The translations under genes were made by a program, and so were the position numbers. A model generated the notes under the pieces. It was not told where the DNA came from. It saw only the letters and a list, made by a program, of their open reading frames with translations, and made no database searches. DNA of 64,000 nt, from positions 272,278,250-272,342,249 of the forward strand of contig OY728153.1 of assembly GCA_963277665.1 (NCBI GenBank), read 5' to 3'. Of the stretch, positions 11,088 through 23,340 are shown piece after piece (the first letter of the stretch is position 1; each line of letters begins with the position of its first letter). The DNA comes from Viscum album (Eukaryota > Streptophyta > Magnoliopsida > Santalales > Viscaceae).

Positions 11088-12417
11088 AAATTTAATGGTT
11101 TCATTGATCGTAGACCACCTCTAAAGATGTTAACCGGTTCTGAAATATTGACACAGCTTGAAAATGTTGAAACAGAATTTGGGAAGGTTCATCATTTGAA
11201 TGATAGCAGAAAACGGGTCCGAAGTGCATCGTCAAGTGAAATCAGAACGCAACAATGGAAGAAAAAAAGTATATTCTTTAAACTTTCGTATTGGGAATTT
11301 AATTTGTTGCCCCATAATCTTGATGTGATGCATATTGAGAAGAATGTCTGTGATAATTTGATTTTCACATTACTTAATGAGCATGGAAAGTCAAAGGATC
11401 ATTATAATTCTCCCAAAGAATTACAAGTAATGAACATAAAACGCGATCTCTGTCCAGATGAGAATGAAAAGTATGCTCCAGCCATTTTCGCAATGAAAAA
11501 TAGGGATAAAGATACTTTCCTTCAAATTTTAAAGAATGTGAAGGTATCTGATGGGTATTAGAGTAACATCTCAAGGTGTGTTGACTTGAAGAATCATAAG
11601 TTACATGGATTGAAAAGTCACGATTCACATATTTTGTTACGGCAGTTACTACCATTGGAATTGCGTACATTTTTACCTGAAAAAGTTTTTGCTGTTGTAC
11701 TCCAATTATGCATATTTTTCAGGAAATTATGTGGGAAATTTGTACATCCATTTCAGCTTGACAACCTCTAGGAGAGGTTTGTATTGACTCTTTGTGCAAT
11801 GGAGATGATCATTCCTCCATCGTTTTTTACTATCATGATGCATTTAACTGTGAATTTGGTTGAAGAATCTAAATTAGGAGGCCACGTTCATTATTGATGG
11901 ATGTATCCAATTGAGAGGAATTTTATTTATATGTTTTTCAGTTACGTAAAATTTTTTGACATTTAAATAAATTCTTAATATTATTATTTTATTTCACATA
12001 TATCTTGGTCATTTGAAATCATACATGAGAAATAAAGCTCAACCAGAAGGCTCTATTGCTGAAGGATATTTGGTCGAGGAATGTCTTACCTTTTGTTAGA
12101 GGTATTTAGATGATATTGAGTCAAGATTTAATCGAGTTGGACGTGTTGAAGACACATCAACTCAATCTCAAATGCACCAGAAATCAAAAATATTTCCTAC
12201 TATTGGCCGACCAGTTGGGAGGACCTCAAATGTGACACTGACAGAATTGGAATTATTACAGGCACATAGATATGTGCTGCTGAATAGTGAAATTTCAGAT
12301 CCATTTATTGACGAGTTGAGGATACAAACAAAGAGACGAATGAGAGGCCGAACATGAAATGAGAAAGATATAACGAAAGATGTGAATAAAGAGCTTGTAG
12401 AATGGTTTGCACGACGT

Positions 12418-12502
12418 GTAAGTTCATAAATATTTCAATAAATAAGAATATTAGTTTGACACATACAATTTGTAAATCTATTAAAATATATTTCTTTTTT
12501 AG
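12418..12502 (+). other. Intron in TNP2 before the DUF4216 exon
   Basis: The donor is GTAAGT at 12418, a perfect plant consensus. The acceptor follows a T-rich tract (TTTCTTTTTTAG) ending at 12502. Removing the 85 bases joins the upstream ELVEWFARRV coding sequence to the DUF4216 frame starting IMNTDTRVDLSEYLKFLARG. Confidence 0.85.
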
Positions 12503-13027
12503 ATCATGAATACTGATACTCGAGTAGACTTGTCAGAATATTTGAAGTTTCTTGCTAGAGGTCCTATAAATCAAGTTAGAAAGTTCGACGCTTATAATGT
12601 GAATGGAATTAGATTTCGTACAGTTGATCGAGAAGTGGGTTTGAAAACACAAAATAGTTGTATATTTATATTTGATGAAGTGGGATACTATGGAAAGCTG
12701 CATGATATTATTGAATTAAACTACCATGGACATTTTTATGTTGTTTTATTCAAATGCAAATGGGTCGATATTATCAGAGGTGTTAAAAGAGATTCATTGC
12801 AATTTACTTCTGTGAACTTCTCTCTCTTGATGGATGTCGGTGATCTTGAAATGCATGATCCATATATCTTAGCATCGCAAGAAAAAATGGTATATTATGT
12901 GAATGATGTTGTGGATGAAGGGTGGAGTGTAGTTACTCAAATAATACAAAGATATTTGTATGATATGGGTGATGAAGTGGAAGATTTGACCTCTGAAGTT
13001 GAATGTCATCAACAACAGGAAGCATAA
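12503..13027 (+). CDS. DUF4216-containing 3' exon of TNP2
   Basis: The frame is open for 173 codons from the ATG at 12506 to TAA at 13027, with no stop or frameshift, unlike the rest of TNP2. It begins with the YLKFLARGP motif, has the hinge KTQNSCIFIF and the block DIIELNYHGHFYVVLFKCKWVDI near its middle, and ends in VVTQIIQRYLYDMGDEVED. These are hallmarks of the DUF4216 domain that follows Transposase_21 in plant CACTA proteins. The role of DUF4216 is not known. The exon is one part of a dead gene, not an independent gene. Confidence 0.88.
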   Translation: MMNTDTRVDLSEYLKFLARGPINQVRKFDAYNVNGIRFRTVDREVGLKTQNSCIFIFDEVGYYGKLHDIIELNYHGHFYVVLFKCKWVDIIRGVKRDSLQFTSVNFSLLMDVGDLEMHDPYILASQEKMVYYVNDVVDEGWSVVTQIIQRYLYDMGDEVEDLTSEVECHQQQEA

Positions 13028-13302
13028 TTATTTTTCCATCATGATATTGAAAATATAGTCTTGCAAGGATGAATGAAGTGAATGAAGCAATGGAGTAGGA
13101 AACCGATATTATTGAAGGGTTAAATGATTGTATGTACAATTATACATTCATGCAGTACCCACTTGTTTCATTTCTGCCGTCATTCATTATCATTGTTATA
13201 TATATTTTGTTTGTTAGTATTGGGAATCTATTATCATTTTCAATTTTTTTTCTGCATAATTTTTTTGAAATATATATTCTGTACTTAATTTTATTTGATT
13301 AA
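13028..13302. other. Spacer between the two CACTA genes
   Basis: It is AT-rich and has no coding potential. It must hold the 3' end of tnp2 and the promoter or splice link to the next gene. No clear polyadenylation signal or TATA box can be singled out. Confidence 0.5.
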
Positions 13303-15133
13303 ATGAAAGGAATGCCAAGGAGGAAGCGTTATACTATTTCTTCTAGTTCTATGATGGATGTCGATCCGTCTGGGTCACTCCCCACGACATCTGAGGCACC
13401 AGATTCCTACACCCCCGCACCATCTCCCCCTGAACCATCTCTCACACCATCAGAGAGCCTCCCATTAGAGGCTGATTTGTCGACTCCCCCTACAGGTGCC
13501 TCATCAGTTGGGCGGCGACAGACCCCTTCAAGTTCATCCCGGACACACTGGAGGGTCACAGTCATAGGTATAAATTTTAATTTAATAAATTTATTGCATT
13601 TTGTTTATACTAATTGTTTTCTCATTGAAGATAAAAAAATAAAATTGTTGAGAAACACTTAAAAAGCTCAGATGTTTGGAACTTGAATGGCGAAAAGATA
13701 TTCGTGCCATTTGATTCTTATGGGGTCCCTACGGATGATGTCGCGGGGTTACTTGGCCAGATTATAGGTCAGTTGGCAGCGGAGCCCATTTCCCTTCCCA
13801 TTTCATATGATGATTGGAGAAATATGCCTCCAAACTAGAAAAATGATGTTTTCAATTCTCAAATAAAGGTAATTTTATTACATTATGGTTTAATTGAATT
13901 TCATGTCACTAATATGTTCAAAATAAATTTCTGTATATAGATGTTCTTCCACTTCATAGTTGCTGATGTGATAGCACGGAAGTGGACTTTGAAAAATCTC
14001 GGTAAAAAATGGAAAGATTTCAAATGGAGATTGTGGTGTTATGTCAACGATACTTCGTTGACCTTGGAACAAATGTATGACAAGCTACCCAGTGGGGTAC
14101 CGAAAGAGTAGTGGAAAGTTTTTGTTGACAGACATCGTGATGAGAAGCGGATGGTATTGAAATATATATTATTATATTTTCCTCATTTAACATTAATACA
14201 TGTATATGAAGAGGAGATGACATTGGATACATTACTGTTAAATTTCATTTTATTTATTTCAGGATCTCTCACGACAGAATGCATCAAACAGGGAGAAGCA
14301 AGTCACCCCTCACACGGCGGGCTCAAAAATCTTTTCCAGAAGCCGAATGTCATTGGTAATATTTTTAATAGTTAAAATATTTATAATACAATATTATCTA
14401 TTTAATATATTGAATTTTTGATTTATCATTGCTTAATGCAGTCACAGAATTTAGGGCATGAAGCATCCCGGACTGAACTGTGGTTGGATGCTCACAGAAA
14501 ATCAGATGGCTCTTTTGTTAATGAGCCTACCAAAGAAGTTGGGGTATGATGTCTAATTTTTATTATAATAACTTATTATCAGTTTTTACTGTGTTAATAT
14601 GTATTTTTATTTGATTTATAGGTAAAAATTAAAGAACTATGGGATGCCAGTCCTAGGCAGTCCTACTCAGTCTCCTAGGATGACCCAGTTGCACAAGTCC
14701 TTGGGAAGGAGCATCCTGGTAGTGCGCAGGATGGGTTTGGGACCCATACCATCTGAGGTCTTTAGCAGGACATCAGGGATTCTAGCTGCATCTACTCCTG
14801 GTTATGGTCAGCCCATACTTGAAGATGCTCATAGGGAGATTTCTTCTCTACGAGCCACAGTTCAAGACCAAGGGACTCAGATACCCACTATGCAGAAAGC
14901 GTTGATTGATTTATATCAACAGAAGAGAAGATATGCCCCCAGTGGTAGTGCACCGAGTGGTGGTGAGCAGGTAAATCACAAAAAATCACAATCATTTAGT
15001 TTGAAAACTTTTATTGTATTTATGTTTAATTATAAATATGCAACAATATTTAATTTTCAATATAATGTTCCTACAGTTGGCAGCAGGAGATGGAGGTGGA
15101 GAGGGTGACGATGCATCATCGGACCATGAGTAG
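13303..15133 (+). pseudogene. TNPA-like CACTA protein with Transposase_24 domain (PF03004 type), seven exons
   Basis: The start at 13303 gives a Ser/Pro/Thr-rich, presumably disordered N-terminus. Predicted GT-AG introns are 13568-13630, 13869-13940, 14154-14262, 14356-14441, 14544-14621 and 14971-15076. The exons carry in order EKIFVPFDSYGVP (about 13695), a Trp-rich segment of the PF03004 domain (about 13985-14040), PSGVP plus RQNASNREKQVTPHTAGS (exon 4), EASRTELWLDAHRKSDGSF (exon 5) and the diagnostic DPVAQVLG / MGLGPIPSEVF pair in exon 6, split by a frameshift near 14725. The last exon ends in a Gly/Asp-rich tail and TAG at 15131-15133. TGG-to-TAG stops are likely in exons 2 and 3. In CACTA systems the second protein binds the subterminal repeats. 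Exon borders are inferred from motifs and splice consensus only. Confidence 0.8.
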
Positions 15134-17116
15134 TATTGTTGATGTGTTGAACAATTATGGGAAAGGTTGGTTTGTATATATAACTTTTGTGGTGTATGGA
15201 ACCTTTAAAAAACCATTGGTCTTGGAGGATCTTCAGTGGATAACCTTTAATGATCACAATAAACTCAGGTGGTAAAGAGAATGATGTGTTTGTTTCATTG
15301 GTTAGATGATCTATGGTAAGAGGCTCTTTGATGTTTCCGTTGTAAATTCAGCATTGGGAATTTGACTCATTAGGGAGTTGCATGTCCAAACACCGATGTT
15401 GAATGGATATCACTAGATCAAGATGGGTTTCTGAGGTGATTTTCATGATCAATAATAGTTTTTATGGGGCACGTAACCACATCACATGAAAACCAATGCA
15501 ACTCCCTTCCCATGAAGCTTCCCTCTTTTATGACTTTTATTTTATGAACAAATTGGTAGATTGTTAGATGACATGTAATATGATAAAAAAGAATAATCAT
15601 AGGGGTTTTACATTATTAATTGGGCTATTTGATGGGGCTTCACATGATCAGGAACATATCACATGAATTGCATAACCCCTTTGCATGATGTTCCTAGGGT
15701 CATGTGATCATGAGCCTCATTGAAGTTCACATGGTCCTTGTGACCTAGGTGATTAATCTATATGTATACATGCTAGAATTTTCTTTCCTTTGGGTATATA
15801 TTAATACCTAGGCTTTGGGTATTTCTTTGTTCCTAAAATATACAATGCTCATTTGGCAAGCATCAAAAAATGCCCCCCCACAAAAGTGATGTTCAAAGGA
15901 ACAAGGACTCAGTTATGAGGTAGAAAATGACTTCATGAGTCTCTTATGATTTCTCTGGTTGGAATTCAAAACATCTTTTTGTCTTCTATAAGTCCATTCA
16001 TTTTCCTTGAGGATCCCTATAAATAGGGGGTGAGAGGCTGGTCATTTGACCGGTGACATGAAGCTCCATAGCTCTCAAAACCCAATCTCTCGTGCATTTT
16101 TTTTGCAAGACAACTTTGCATGACCTCATCACAAGAACCATACAAGAGACCTAATCATGTGATCATGTCACTTGACCTCTTTGTGTGATCAACTTGTATA
16201 AATATCTCACTTAATCAATCCAAGAACTTATCAATGGTAATTTATTAGAACTTTGATGCACACCCTTGGCCATTAGTCTATCTTATGTGATTCGGTTGAC
16301 TCTTGAGGATTTTTTTCATGATCTACTAATCTTTATGTGATTCATGTAACCTTCACATGGTAACATGATTATATTTATTAAGAAAAATCATGTGATCAAA
16401 AGTTGTTTTATGGGTTATGTGATTTTCGTGACCTAGAATAGATCATGTGGTCCACGTAATGTTTTCCATGTTATGCACTTATTTTGTTTGATTAGCACAA
16501 CTGATTCTATATTAATGGTTACACATATTCTAATATATTCTCTATTCTATTTAAATATTCCCTCTATTTCTCAAATGTCTTCTTATGTGGTAGACTGGAG
16601 AGACCTTATTTCCTGGAACCATAATGTCAATCATCGATATAAAGTATTTTATAAAAATAATGTTTTAAAGGTTCTTATTCTGACTAAACATCAACCCATT
16701 TAATCATCGTTCCTCATCCTTATATGACAAACGACTAGTAGTGATCCCTCCCCTCTCTTCTTTGGCACATTTTGATCCATACACTTTAATCCTTTATGGA
16801 ATCAAATATTTTCAATTTTGATCATCTGTTAACTATAAGTATAAATCCATGTGACCCCCAATCTCTTGTTTCATTTGATGTTATCTTGTGTTTCATTCTA
16901 AATCCATTATTTTAGGTATTTTGTATGCTTTAGGTATTGTTATTGAATTGGATCATCTTTTTCATCAACATTAAATGAAAGGGTGTTTATGAATATTGCA
17001 TAGGTGGTGCATAAATTTTCTCTTTATTATATATATGTTGTATGTGTTGTTTGGTTTGTTTTCCAGGGCAGTGGTGGATTATAAACAGAAATTCTATATT
17101 TTTTCCGGGTCATCAT
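15134..17116. other. CACTA 3' non-coding region with recurrent CATGTGATC motif
   Basis: No gene is recognised. Between about 15440 and 16470 the octamer-like motif CATGTGAT or its complement ATCACATG recurs many times, for example near 15480, 15640, 15710, 16155, 16180, 16390 and 16445, several times as the palindrome TCATGTGATCATG or a close variant. The remainder (16470-17116) is AT-rich. The repeats lie between the TNPA-like gene and the right subterminal repeats. Confidence 0.6.
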
Positions 17117-17546
17117 TTCACGGTGGTTTTAATAGCTGCTAATGTTTTACCACTTATACATTTAGCGGCAGTTTAAACCACCGCGAAATATATTCGGCAG
17201 ACTGCTTAGCGGCGGTTAAAACCTCCGCTAAATCACGTCGGAATTAACGGCGGTTTTAACTGCCGCTAAGCAGGCGCCTGGAACGCCTGAATTTCGCGGT
17301 GATTATAGACACCGCTAATTAAATAGCCCTTAAAACCGCTGCTAAATTTACCAAAAACCTCCACGAAATGAGGTAATATGGCGCTTTTCTTTAACCGTCG
17401 TGAAATGCATAAAACCGCCGCTAATAGATTGTCGACGCCAAGTTTAGCGGCGATTTCTGTAAACCGCCGCCAAACTATATAGCGAAGGTTTAAACCGCTG
17501 CTATATGAAAAAAAATCTGCCGCTAATAGGCTGTTTTCCTGTATTG
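17117..17546. repeat. CACTA right subterminal repeats and terminus
   Basis: About 15 half-sites of the family TAGCGGCGGTTT / AAACCGCCGCTAA occur in both orientations, many as inverted pairs such as TAGCGGCGGTTAAAACCTCC. The block is GC-rich in AT-rich surroundings and much longer (430 bp) than the left block (about 110 bp). It ends in TTTTCCTGTATTG at 17546. Confidence 0.88.
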
Positions 17547-17549
17547 TAT
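17547..17549. other. Target-site duplication TAT, right of the CACTA element
   Basis: TAT directly follows the terminal GTATTG at 17541-17546 and matches the left copy at 3363-3365. Confidence 0.7.
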
Positions 17550-20500
17550 TATCCTGATAAAAATAATTAAATTATAAAAATTCAAAAATGTATTATTGTA
17601 TATTTTTTATAAAGTGTGTTTTAATATATTTAATAAATGAAATTTTTTTATCTATATGTACATTAATATTAAAAATTTAAATGATATGAATTTACTTACA
17701 ATAAATTAAAGGTCTTTTATTTTTAATGATGATATTTTCAAATACATAATTTCTTATTTTTCGGATAAACATTCCATTTTTTATGAAAAGCTAGAAATTT
17801 ATTTTTAACATTACTTTTTTTAATGACATAATATATGATGTAATAATGACATAATAAATTATTAAATTGGATTCATTTCACAGAATATATTTAATAAGAG
17901 AAATATTCCTCTTAGAAACGAAAAAAACTTCCAAAATCCAAATCTAAAAAGAAATTTCTAATCTCTAAAAATAAAAAATCATCTAATATAAAACAATTTT
18001 GTGTTTTCCATCACTAATATTGAATAAATAAATAAAATAAAATGTGTAATGTATTATTATTTAAAAATCCATTATATTAAGATCAATTGAATTTCATAAT
18101 TTTTTGAAATACAATTATTTCATGTTTCCCCTTGAAATAAAATTTTTTTTCTCTATTTGGTCAATTAATACCCCTCCATCCCAACTATAAATATCCACCT
18201 CACCCCCTTATAAAATAACTTCCCAGAAAACCACACTATTCAATATCTCCCTAAATTACCTTATCAAAATCATCCTAGTATTCTTTGACAGATTTTAGTC
18301 TCATTCAAGTCTAAGCCTTTGAAGTATTAATGTGTTAGAAAACGTTCAACTATTGAGAATGAGTTAGCCATTCCCATTTACCCCGTTAAATATTTCCTTA
18401 TATTATACATTTAATCCCACTCCCTCTTAAAAAAGTTTTTCTATTGTTAATTAATGTGCTTTTAGAAATAATGTAAATTTTATTATGAAAAAATTTATTT
18501 ATAAAAATGTATGTACATTTTTTTATGATTTCTCCCCATATCATTGATAGTGTTCCGCTATTGGTAGGATTAATACCTACGAGAAAAATTTTAATTGATT
18601 AGGTATCAACAACTTTTTAGAATGTTATTTTATAATATATTTATCAATAATTAATATTATTCAAAAAATAACTATTATAAATTATTTATAAAATATTTTT
18701 GTATAAATATTTATTATGTTTCTTTATTTTATAAAGTCCCATTAATGGTTGCATTGGTTCAAAGGAGAATTTATTATATTGTTTGAATATATCTTTTATC
18801 ATAGATTATTACTATCACTTACTTCAAAAATCTAAATATTTCATTTTATTTTTTATGTATTTTATTAGTATTTTTACAAGTGAATAAATGACAACAAATC
18901 AAACCATCAAATTAAAATAAAAAAAATATTAATCATAGAAACATGTCACTGAATCTTTATACTCTAATAAAATAAATAATTTATAATTTATAGTAATTAT
19001 ATTTTATTAATAGTAAAATCTATGAATTTTTTCAAAAAATTAATATTATATTTTAATAAACATAAGATCAATTTAAATGAGTTGTAAATATGATGAAGCA
19101 AAACAAGACCCATAGTAACTAGTTTTTGTGTTCAACCTACTATTTTAAATTATATTTCATTGTTTAATATTATTTTTATTGTTTCTAATGTATTTAATAT
19201 GATATTTATCAATTAAATTTTATTTTGTTCTTTTCAAGGTATTTTCATATCCCATCATTTTAATCTCAAGTATAAACTCAAATGTTGGGCCTTATAGTGT
19301 TTAAATGAGATATATACCTCAACACTATCTATTTTAGTTGTTCCTCCACTTCATAATAAAAATATATATTTTGAATATGGAATAGTACAATTTTTATGTA
19401 TAAATATATGACTCCTATTTCAATTTTACTATTTAAATTTCAATTCCACTTTCTCACAATAATAGATTCCCTATACTCATGTTATAATTTTTGAAATGGG
19501 GATCTCGAATCGAATATATTTTGTGGTGTCTATCCTCTAATTCTATATCTTTTACCTATGATTCATAAATAATATATTTTAAATGTATTAAATTTTACAT
19601 TACCTTTACTTATTTTTGTGACATGATGGTTTCTACTTAATTAGAATGAATTCTTATCCAGGACTATAATGGACAAAATCACATTAGATTGGTACTCTAC
19701 ATGATTAGTTATTGGGGGATTCTTTGTATTGTTAAAATAATGAATATGATATTAGAACAATTATTTCAACTAAATAAGTATAATAAGTTTTTGATGTTAC
19801 AGGATGTTCCTTGAATAGTTTAGTGGGTTAATGGTATTTATATATTAATTTGGGTCATTCCATGGTGTGTTGTGTTGTGGTGTAACTCTTGTGTTGTGGT
19901 GTAGGGTGTGATATTTGAGTTTTTTTTTGCCACATTATTTTGAGGGGGAAGACTGTTTTCATTATGAAGGGTGTTGGTTATTGATAAAATATGGTCAAGT
20001 TCAACTTATATGATTTATGAAGTAGTGTAAAACATTTGGATGTGGAATGAAGGTTCATGGAGAGTTCCTATTTTATCCTCATGTGAGGTATATGACAATA
20101 TTGTTGGCCTTCATTGAAGTTAAAATTTCTATGATTTTCTATAATAATAGTGGGTTTCCTATGTATAAATCTAATGAGAAATTATTTTCTCATATATGTT
20201 TTTCTATTGTGGGGAGGATCTTGATATTAATCTATAAAATAAAGTTTTCTTGGTTTTTTTCTTCTTATCTAAAGTTCACTACACCAAGAATTTTTTATTG
20301 CATCATGGTTTGTTCAGATCTTTCATGGGTTTAAGGTGATAAGTCTACAGTTTTCAGTTTTTTTAGAGGACCATGCATTAAAATGTGGCCACCAAGGATT
20401 GACTAAATAATTAATGAAATATAGAGAGTAAATGATGTTTTGACTATGAAATTTGGGGTGAGGTAATGGTAGATCAAGAAATATTTTATATATATTAATT

Positions 20501-22489
20501 TATTTAGCTCCATAACAGCATGATTGTGACAATATAGACCCTGGTCCCTTAGCTTTCCAGTTATATTATTCAAATTAATCTGAAATTCATCGACTTCTTT
20601 CAAATCCTAGGTTTCTATTGGTGTTTATTTGGATATCATTAACCAATCATTGATAGATTTTGGACCGAATAATTAAAATATCAACTACCTTTTTACAAGG
20701 TCAATTCATATTCTCCATTTATTGATTCTATCATTTTTAGTCATTTTTATAGGTTTTGACAAAAGTATGTTTTGTTTTTGGGTGAGTTTTTAACGATTTT
20801 GATGTGTGATGACTAATTTTATACCCTCTGGTTGAGAATTACATGTTGAGATTCTGGTTTAAGTATTATAATCATATCATGTATCGGTTCATGAAGCATT
20901 AGATGTGGTATGAGACTTATGAGTTCTACTTTATTATTTATGTGTAAATTATATAAGTATCATATTGTTTCATTCTAAGGATTGATTTTGTGGATTTATG
21001 TAATCATGATAATGAATAACTATAAGGAAACCAATATGAGGTTGTGGATCCCATTTTGTATATGATTATTTAATATATGATTTGATTGATTACTAGTTTG
21101 ATCACTATTGATAGAATTCATTTATAACAATGATTTATGAATTGTTTTACTGTATTATTTTATTTAAATTTCCATTTAAAATGGATGAATCATTTAATTT
21201 TTTAAATAAATTGGTTGTTTGGAAATAGGAAATTTTTTCATTGGTATTTAAACAAGTAAATATATTGTAATTTGGAATGAAGATTAATAAGGATCTCTTA
21301 AATTTGAATTTATATACTGATTTCTTTATATCATGTTGTGTAAAGTGACTATCATAATGTGATTATAGATTTTTATCGCATTTTTGTGGATCATGCAGAG
21401 GATGTTTTTTGGTTTGGTTATAGTCAAAATGGATTTGTTAGTATGTGGTCATGATCATACTTCGAGGTAGAGTTTGGGGAAAAAAAATTTCATTGTGGAA
21501 GTAAAGAAAAATGATGGCATGCTTTATGGGATGATTTATGTAGCGACTTCTTGGTTATCATGGGATCATTTTATAGATTAACAGTGACCTAGAATGTGGT
21601 TGGGTTTAATATAATTGTGGGTTACATAACTGGAAATAATTTATATTATTGGTTCTAGGTAGATTGTATAAGTAGGGATTAATGTTAAATAAAAAATATT
21701 TAGAGTAACATTAAATGTGGCTAAATGATATTATTGTTCCTATAAATAATGATGAATGAATTGAATGGAATATTCCATGTAACAAGGCTAGTAAATAGAA
21801 ATTATCAATGTTACAATGAAGATAATATTAAATTATTAATTACGATTGTTTTGTCTATATTTTGTGACTTGATGGGGCTGGTTCAATGTATAGTGATATT
21901 AAAATTTTCCAATGTATGGATTCTTTTATTAAATGAAAATTATGGGTGATGGTAGTGGTTGTTTAGTGGAAAAATAGAGGTTTTTAATATTTGTGAATAA
22001 TATATGCATTTTATTTTCTTATTGTTATTTTTTTCACCACCACTAAAGTCGGATAATATAACCATTGCCTATTTGAATTGGAATTTTGGTTTATTTCTCC
22101 AATATCATCGATGGAGTAGGAACAACTGGCTGACTAATTCATCTTATTATAGCACACTTCTGGTCATATTATAGTATTTAATTGATTAAGGTCGTGATTC
22201 TTGGTATATAATGAACTATATGTTTTATTTCCCCTGATGTAGGGGTGATATGATGATGATGATGTGATAGAGGATGTTATGCAATTTGGGGGTTATTAGT
22301 GGATAGTGGTTGGAATGAGGCTGATGTCCTTCGTGTCCAAAATTATGGGCCATAAATAGTAATATAGTTGAATGTAAAAAGTAGGGGTGTGAATAGCTAT
22401 AAATAAATTTCTATAAGAAACTGTTCCATTTGGTAGATAAATAAAATAAATATTAGTAATAAACAAACAAAATGTAGTTCGGTGAGAAA
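17550..22489. other. AT-rich intergenic sequence, nothing recognisable
   Basis: I read both strands for known domains and found none. The open frames at 20047-20334, 20403-20603 and 21749-21949 are 66-95 codons long, have no recognisable motif and are expected by chance or as eroded transposon sequence. A short direct repeat, TTGTGTTGTGGTGTA or a close variant, occurs twice at 19869-19905. Confidence 0.55.
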
Positions 22490-23340
22490 TATTTATGAAG
22501 AAAAGACATAACAAGAGAGAACATTAATTTATATAGTAGTTCAAATAAAATTATTACTATTTCAAATCTTCAGAACTCTCTGTCACTAAGAGATATGACA
22601 CAAACTATAAATAGACATGATTTTTTAGAGTGGGTTAAACACAATATACCTTTCCATTTAAGAGACCCAGGGCAAAACTAAACCTAAACCCTATCTTTTC
22701 CATACATCAAGGAACAACTAGGAACTATTACATTTTTCTTGGGACAAAAAAAAACTTATGATTGTTTATTTTTTACTATTTTCCAATCTAATAGATACCT
22801 TAAATAGAGGTATATCCATGTATGAGTTGATTGATTCAAAATCATTAAAAATTTATAAATAAATTACAGTAAATTGAAATAATAATAAAAATTTCCCATT
22901 GAATATTTATAGATTAATGTATTTGGTGTAAATACAATTATCATCTACCTTTTAATATACATAAAAATATAAATCAACAATTCAATAAATCAATTAAAGA
23001 ACCAAATTTAGTTCAATGTTTCGGTACATAATAAATGTGTAACCAGTTTATATATCACACCATCCATCATTTCTTATAGTATTAGATTTACTATATCGAA
23101 AAACACTAATTATCCATTAAACGAACTTCTCCACAATATTAAAATTTGAATTTTACATAAATGAATCCATAATTCTATAGATATTAAAAATTAATAGTGA
23201 TAACAGTTTAAATAATGAAGTAATGGAATTGTTTCAATAAATTTCACAACAATTTCTTACAAATTTTTAAAATATTCCATAACATTGTCAATATAAATTG
23301 GTATTAAATATTTGTTCAAATTTCCCAACACTTCACTCTT
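22490..23340. repeat. Old dispersed repeat, copy A (possible solo LTR)
   Basis: It shares an ordered set of short matches with 34240-34870, including TATAGTAGTT, a GATATATGACA-like string, TTTTCTTGGGACAAA (copy B has TTTTCTCGGGACAAA) and AATGTGTAA followed by TTATATAT. The right end reads on the minus strand GAAGTGTTGGGAAATTTG, which resembles a polypurine-like stretch before a TGTTGGG LTR start. A minus-strand solo LTR is therefore possible, but the left end and any target duplication were not found. Confidence 0.35.

Larger units (their letters stand above)
9516..13027 (+). pseudogene. tnp2: CACTA transposase TNP2 (Transposase_21 with DUF4218 and DUF4216), degenerate
   Basis: The start is the ATG of a canonical TNP2 N-terminus beginning MDKSWITLPRNTSQY, with the CPCPKCKF zinc-binding pair of the transposase-associated domain. 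Next come the Transposase_21 landmarks: the LYHIK segment near 10120, the SADPRNVRLGLAADGFNPFG block (about 10597-10656), IPYNFPPWMCMKQSYF (about 10700-10750), NDIDVYLQPLIEELQELW after a frameshift near 10770 in an A-run, and LDVMHIEKNVCDNL near 11320. A DUF4218 block (AMEMIIPPSFF near 11800, then PEGSIAEGYLVEE near 12045-12085) follows, and DUF4216 closes the gene (12503-13027). An 85-bp GT-AG intron at 12418-12502 separates the last two parts. The protein would cut and rejoin the element ends. At least six in-frame stops and one frameshift make it non-functional. Confidence 0.92.
3366..17546 (+). mobile_element. CACTA (En/Spm-like) DNA transposon, structurally complete, degenerate
   Basis: The left end starts CACTACAACAAAAACTATG at 3366. 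The right end, read inward on the minus strand from 17546, starts CAATACAGGAAAACAG, which matches the left end in 11 of its first 16 bases. Both ends are flanked by TAT (3363-3365 and 17547-17549), the 3-bp target duplication expected of CACTA elements. GC-rich inverted subterminal repeats with a TAGCGGCGGTTT core lie just inside each end. The interior carries a TNP2-type transposase (9516-13027) and a Transposase_24/TNPA-like gene (13303-15133), both on the plus strand. The total length is 14,181 bp. The outermost third base at the right end is mutated (CAATA instead of CACTA), and the transposase is full of stops, so the element is presumably immobile. Confidence 0.9.

Noticed and set aside
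11374..11670. 98-codon minus-strand frame opposite the transposase
   Set aside because: It is an antisense shadow of the TNP2 coding sequence.
20047..20334. 95-codon plus-strand open frame
   Set aside because: No recognisable motif, aromatic and Ile-rich as expected of AT-rich DNA, and no gene structure around it.
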